Below are positions 62,814-64,000 of a stretch of 64,000 nt of DNA, in pieces (position 1 is the first letter of the stretch; every line of letters begins with the position of its first letter). Under the pieces are notes generated by a model. That model had not been told where the DNA came from. It searched no databases and saw only the letters and a program-made list of their open reading frames with translations. The position numbers were made by a program, and so were the translations under genes. Source of the stretch: a virus; the IMG/VR virus record IMGVR_UViG_3300037193_001436, positions 1 to 64,000 of that record. One strand, given 5' to 3'.

Positions 62814-62847
62814 GGACCCTCCCACAGGAGAGGTCGTGGGAGGGTCC
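62814..62847 (-). terminator. 12-bp hairpin after the helicase gene
   Basis: GGACCCTCCCAC pairs perfectly with GTGGGAGGGTCC around a 10-nt loop; on the minus strand TTCTTGTTCC follows. It separates the helicase from the 62722 operon. Confidence 0.78.
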
Positions 62848-62890
62848 GTTCGACGGTCGGGGTTGAGACGACCCGTCGGCGGTGTCAAGT

Positions 62891-64000
62891 CTACGAGGGT
62901 GTGTCGGCCAGATAGGAGGTCAACGAACCGACCGTGTTCTCGATGACTCCCTTGCTGTCGGCACCGACTCCGTCCAGGGTGGCGCTGGCCACCTGGCGCT
63001 TCATGGCCAGCATCTCGTAGGTGCGTTCCTCGATCGATCCGCCGATCAGGTAGTTCAGGATGTAGACCTGCTGGTGCTGCGACCCTACGCGGACGTGGCG
63101 GCCGTTGCGCTGGTCCATCTTCCCGGCCGACCAGGCCAGGTCGACGTTGATCAGGTAGTTGGCCTGCGGGAGGTCGACCCCATAGCCCCCAGCGTCCGAC
63201 GAGACGAACAGCCGGACGTCGGGCTCTGTCTGGAACAGCACCCGCGCGGCGGCCTTCTGCTTGACACTCATGTCGCCGGTGTAGGTGACCGCCTGCGTGT
63301 GGGTGGAGCCGAGCCGGTCGGCCAGTTCCTGGACCATGTCCTTGTAGAACGAGAACAGGATCACCTTGGCGTCCGGCTCGGACTCCAGAATGTCGGTGAC
63401 GTCGGCAACGATCTGGTCGAGCTTGTTCGAGGGCGCATCGACCAGCAGCCCGGCCTCCATCAGCCCGGCGGCATAGGCCGACCCCTCCCCGTCGCCCTTG
63501 AGGTACTTCTCGGCGGACCTCTGCAGGAGCCGGGGATGGTCGCAGAGCATCAGCATGGCGCTGGTGCGAGCCATGATCTCCCCGGCGGCGCTGCCGAGCT
63601 GACTGGGCAAGGTCCCTGCGTAGTACTGGGTGAGGTCGAAGCTCTGGGTCATGTTGGCGTCGGCCAGCGCGGTCTGCAGATCCCCGGCGATCCGCTTGTA
63701 GAGCTTGCGGAGGCTGGGGTGCAGGGTGACCTGCCGGACGGACTCCTGGACCTGCGGCAGGTACTTGGCCACATCGGGGTCGGTCCTGGTCTTGCGGACC
63801 ATCGCCTTGCTGACCTTGCGGTGCAGGACCTGCAGGTTCTTGTACTTGACCACCCCGCCCCAGTTGTTGCGGACGATGAACGAGCGGTCGAACAAGTCGA
63901 ACCGGCCGAGCACGTGCGGGTCGACCCACTCCATGATCGAGTACAGCTCCTCCGGCCGGTTCTCCACCGGCGTACCGGTAAGGGCGTACCGGAACGGTGC
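62891..64000 (-). CDS. SNF2-type helicase, 5' part outside window
   Basis: About 370 residues of the C-terminal side. The open frame reaches the window edge with ALTGTPVENRPEEL, the SNF2 motif III (LTGTPxxN) of superfamily 2. Then a helicase C domain: VILFSFYKDMV, GDMSVKQKAAARVLFQ, FVSSDAGGYGVDL (V), and motif VI QRNGRHVRVGSQHQQVYI. The N-terminal ATPase with Walker A and DExH is not in view. It probably works in replication fork or DNA remodelling. Confidence 0.88.
   Translation of the reverse strand, partial: APFRYALTGTPVENRPEELYSIMEWVDPHVLGRFDLFDRSFIVRNNWGGVVKYKNLQVLHRKVSKAMVRKTRTDPDVAKYLPQVQESVRQVTLHPSLRKLYKRIAGDLQTALADANMTQSFDLTQYYAGTLPSQLGSAAGEIMARTSAMLMLCDHPRLLQRSAEKYLKGDGEGSAYAAGLMEAGLLVDAPSNKLDQIVADVTDILESEPDAKVILFSFYKDMVQELADRLGSTHTQAVTYTGDMSVKQKAAARVLFQTEPDVRLFVSSDAGGYGVDLPQANYLINVDLAWSAGKMDQRNGRHVRVGSQHQQVYILNYLIGGSIEERTYEMLAMKRQVASATLDGVGADSKGVIENTVGSLTSYLADTPS

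Noticed and set aside
1-64000. CRISPR arrays, insertion sequences and transposases
   Set aside because: No regularly spaced repeats, no transposase motif and no terminal inverted repeats with target duplications were seen.

Overview
The window looks like part of the genome of a temperate double-stranded DNA phage of a high-GC actinobacterium, most likely a Streptomyces-type host. The evidence is dense packing, ATGA/GTGA stop-start overlaps, frequent GTG and TTG starts, strong G/C third-position bias, and a gene set of WhiB, GntR, SpoVS, DUF2637-like, ArdC and a large serine integrase next to phage replication genes. No terminase, portal, major capsid, tape-measure or tail module is visible, so this is the non-structural and accessory part of a larger genome. 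Both ends cut through a gene: a GntR/UTRA regulator on the left and an SNF2-type helicase on the right.

Layout. Almost all genes run on the minus strand. 1-13 kb holds small hypothetical, zinc-ribbon, membrane and helix-turn-helix genes, plus a GNAT-like and an ADP-ribosyltransferase-like protein. 13.35-13.85 kb is the only long non-coding stretch and is AT-richer than its surroundings. 13.9-19.4 kb carries a short GntR regulator, an XRE regulator with a divergent plus-strand operon (16.3-17.8 kb), and a cluster of ParB-like and ART-like proteins. 21-42 kb is an early-gene-like region, cut into short transcription units by a recurring promoter element. It includes a methyltransferase, an ArdC anti-restriction protein, a collagen-like membrane protein, a secreted protein, a lipoprotein, a DUF2637-like protein, an arginase/UPF0489-like protein and the serine integrase with a candidate attP. 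41.9-45.3 kb has a TGT/DpdA-like, HAD-like and nucleotidyltransferase-like set. 47 kb has an M15 peptidase (candidate endolysin). 48-52 kb has basic, proline-rich proteins of unknown role. 52.4-64 kb is the replication and recombination module: SpoVS, RuvC-like, Cas4/RecB-like nuclease, WhiB, Hjc-like nuclease, RecA-like, DNA polymerase I, ssDNA-binding protein, MerR-like protein and SNF2 helicase.

Four things stand out. (1) About ten dispersed promoters share a TTGACACATG-type -35 region, often inside an inverted repeat whose arms change sequence but keep pairing; they are followed by a shared CCACCACGC leader before the ribosome binding site. (2) At least seven proteins with unrelated bodies (acetyltransferase-like, ADP-ribosyltransferase-like, ParB-like and unknown) carry an L-x-x-x-Q-F tag near the N-terminus, and another protein carries it at the extreme C-terminus. 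This suggests a shared targeting or packaging signal. (3) A 50-bp imperfect palindrome with a central GA lies directly upstream of the serine integrase and looks like attP. (4) Small, mostly opposite-strand genes begin exactly where a -10 box predicts the transcript start, so they are probably leaderless.

All calls come from reading sequence and recalling family motifs. No database search was run.
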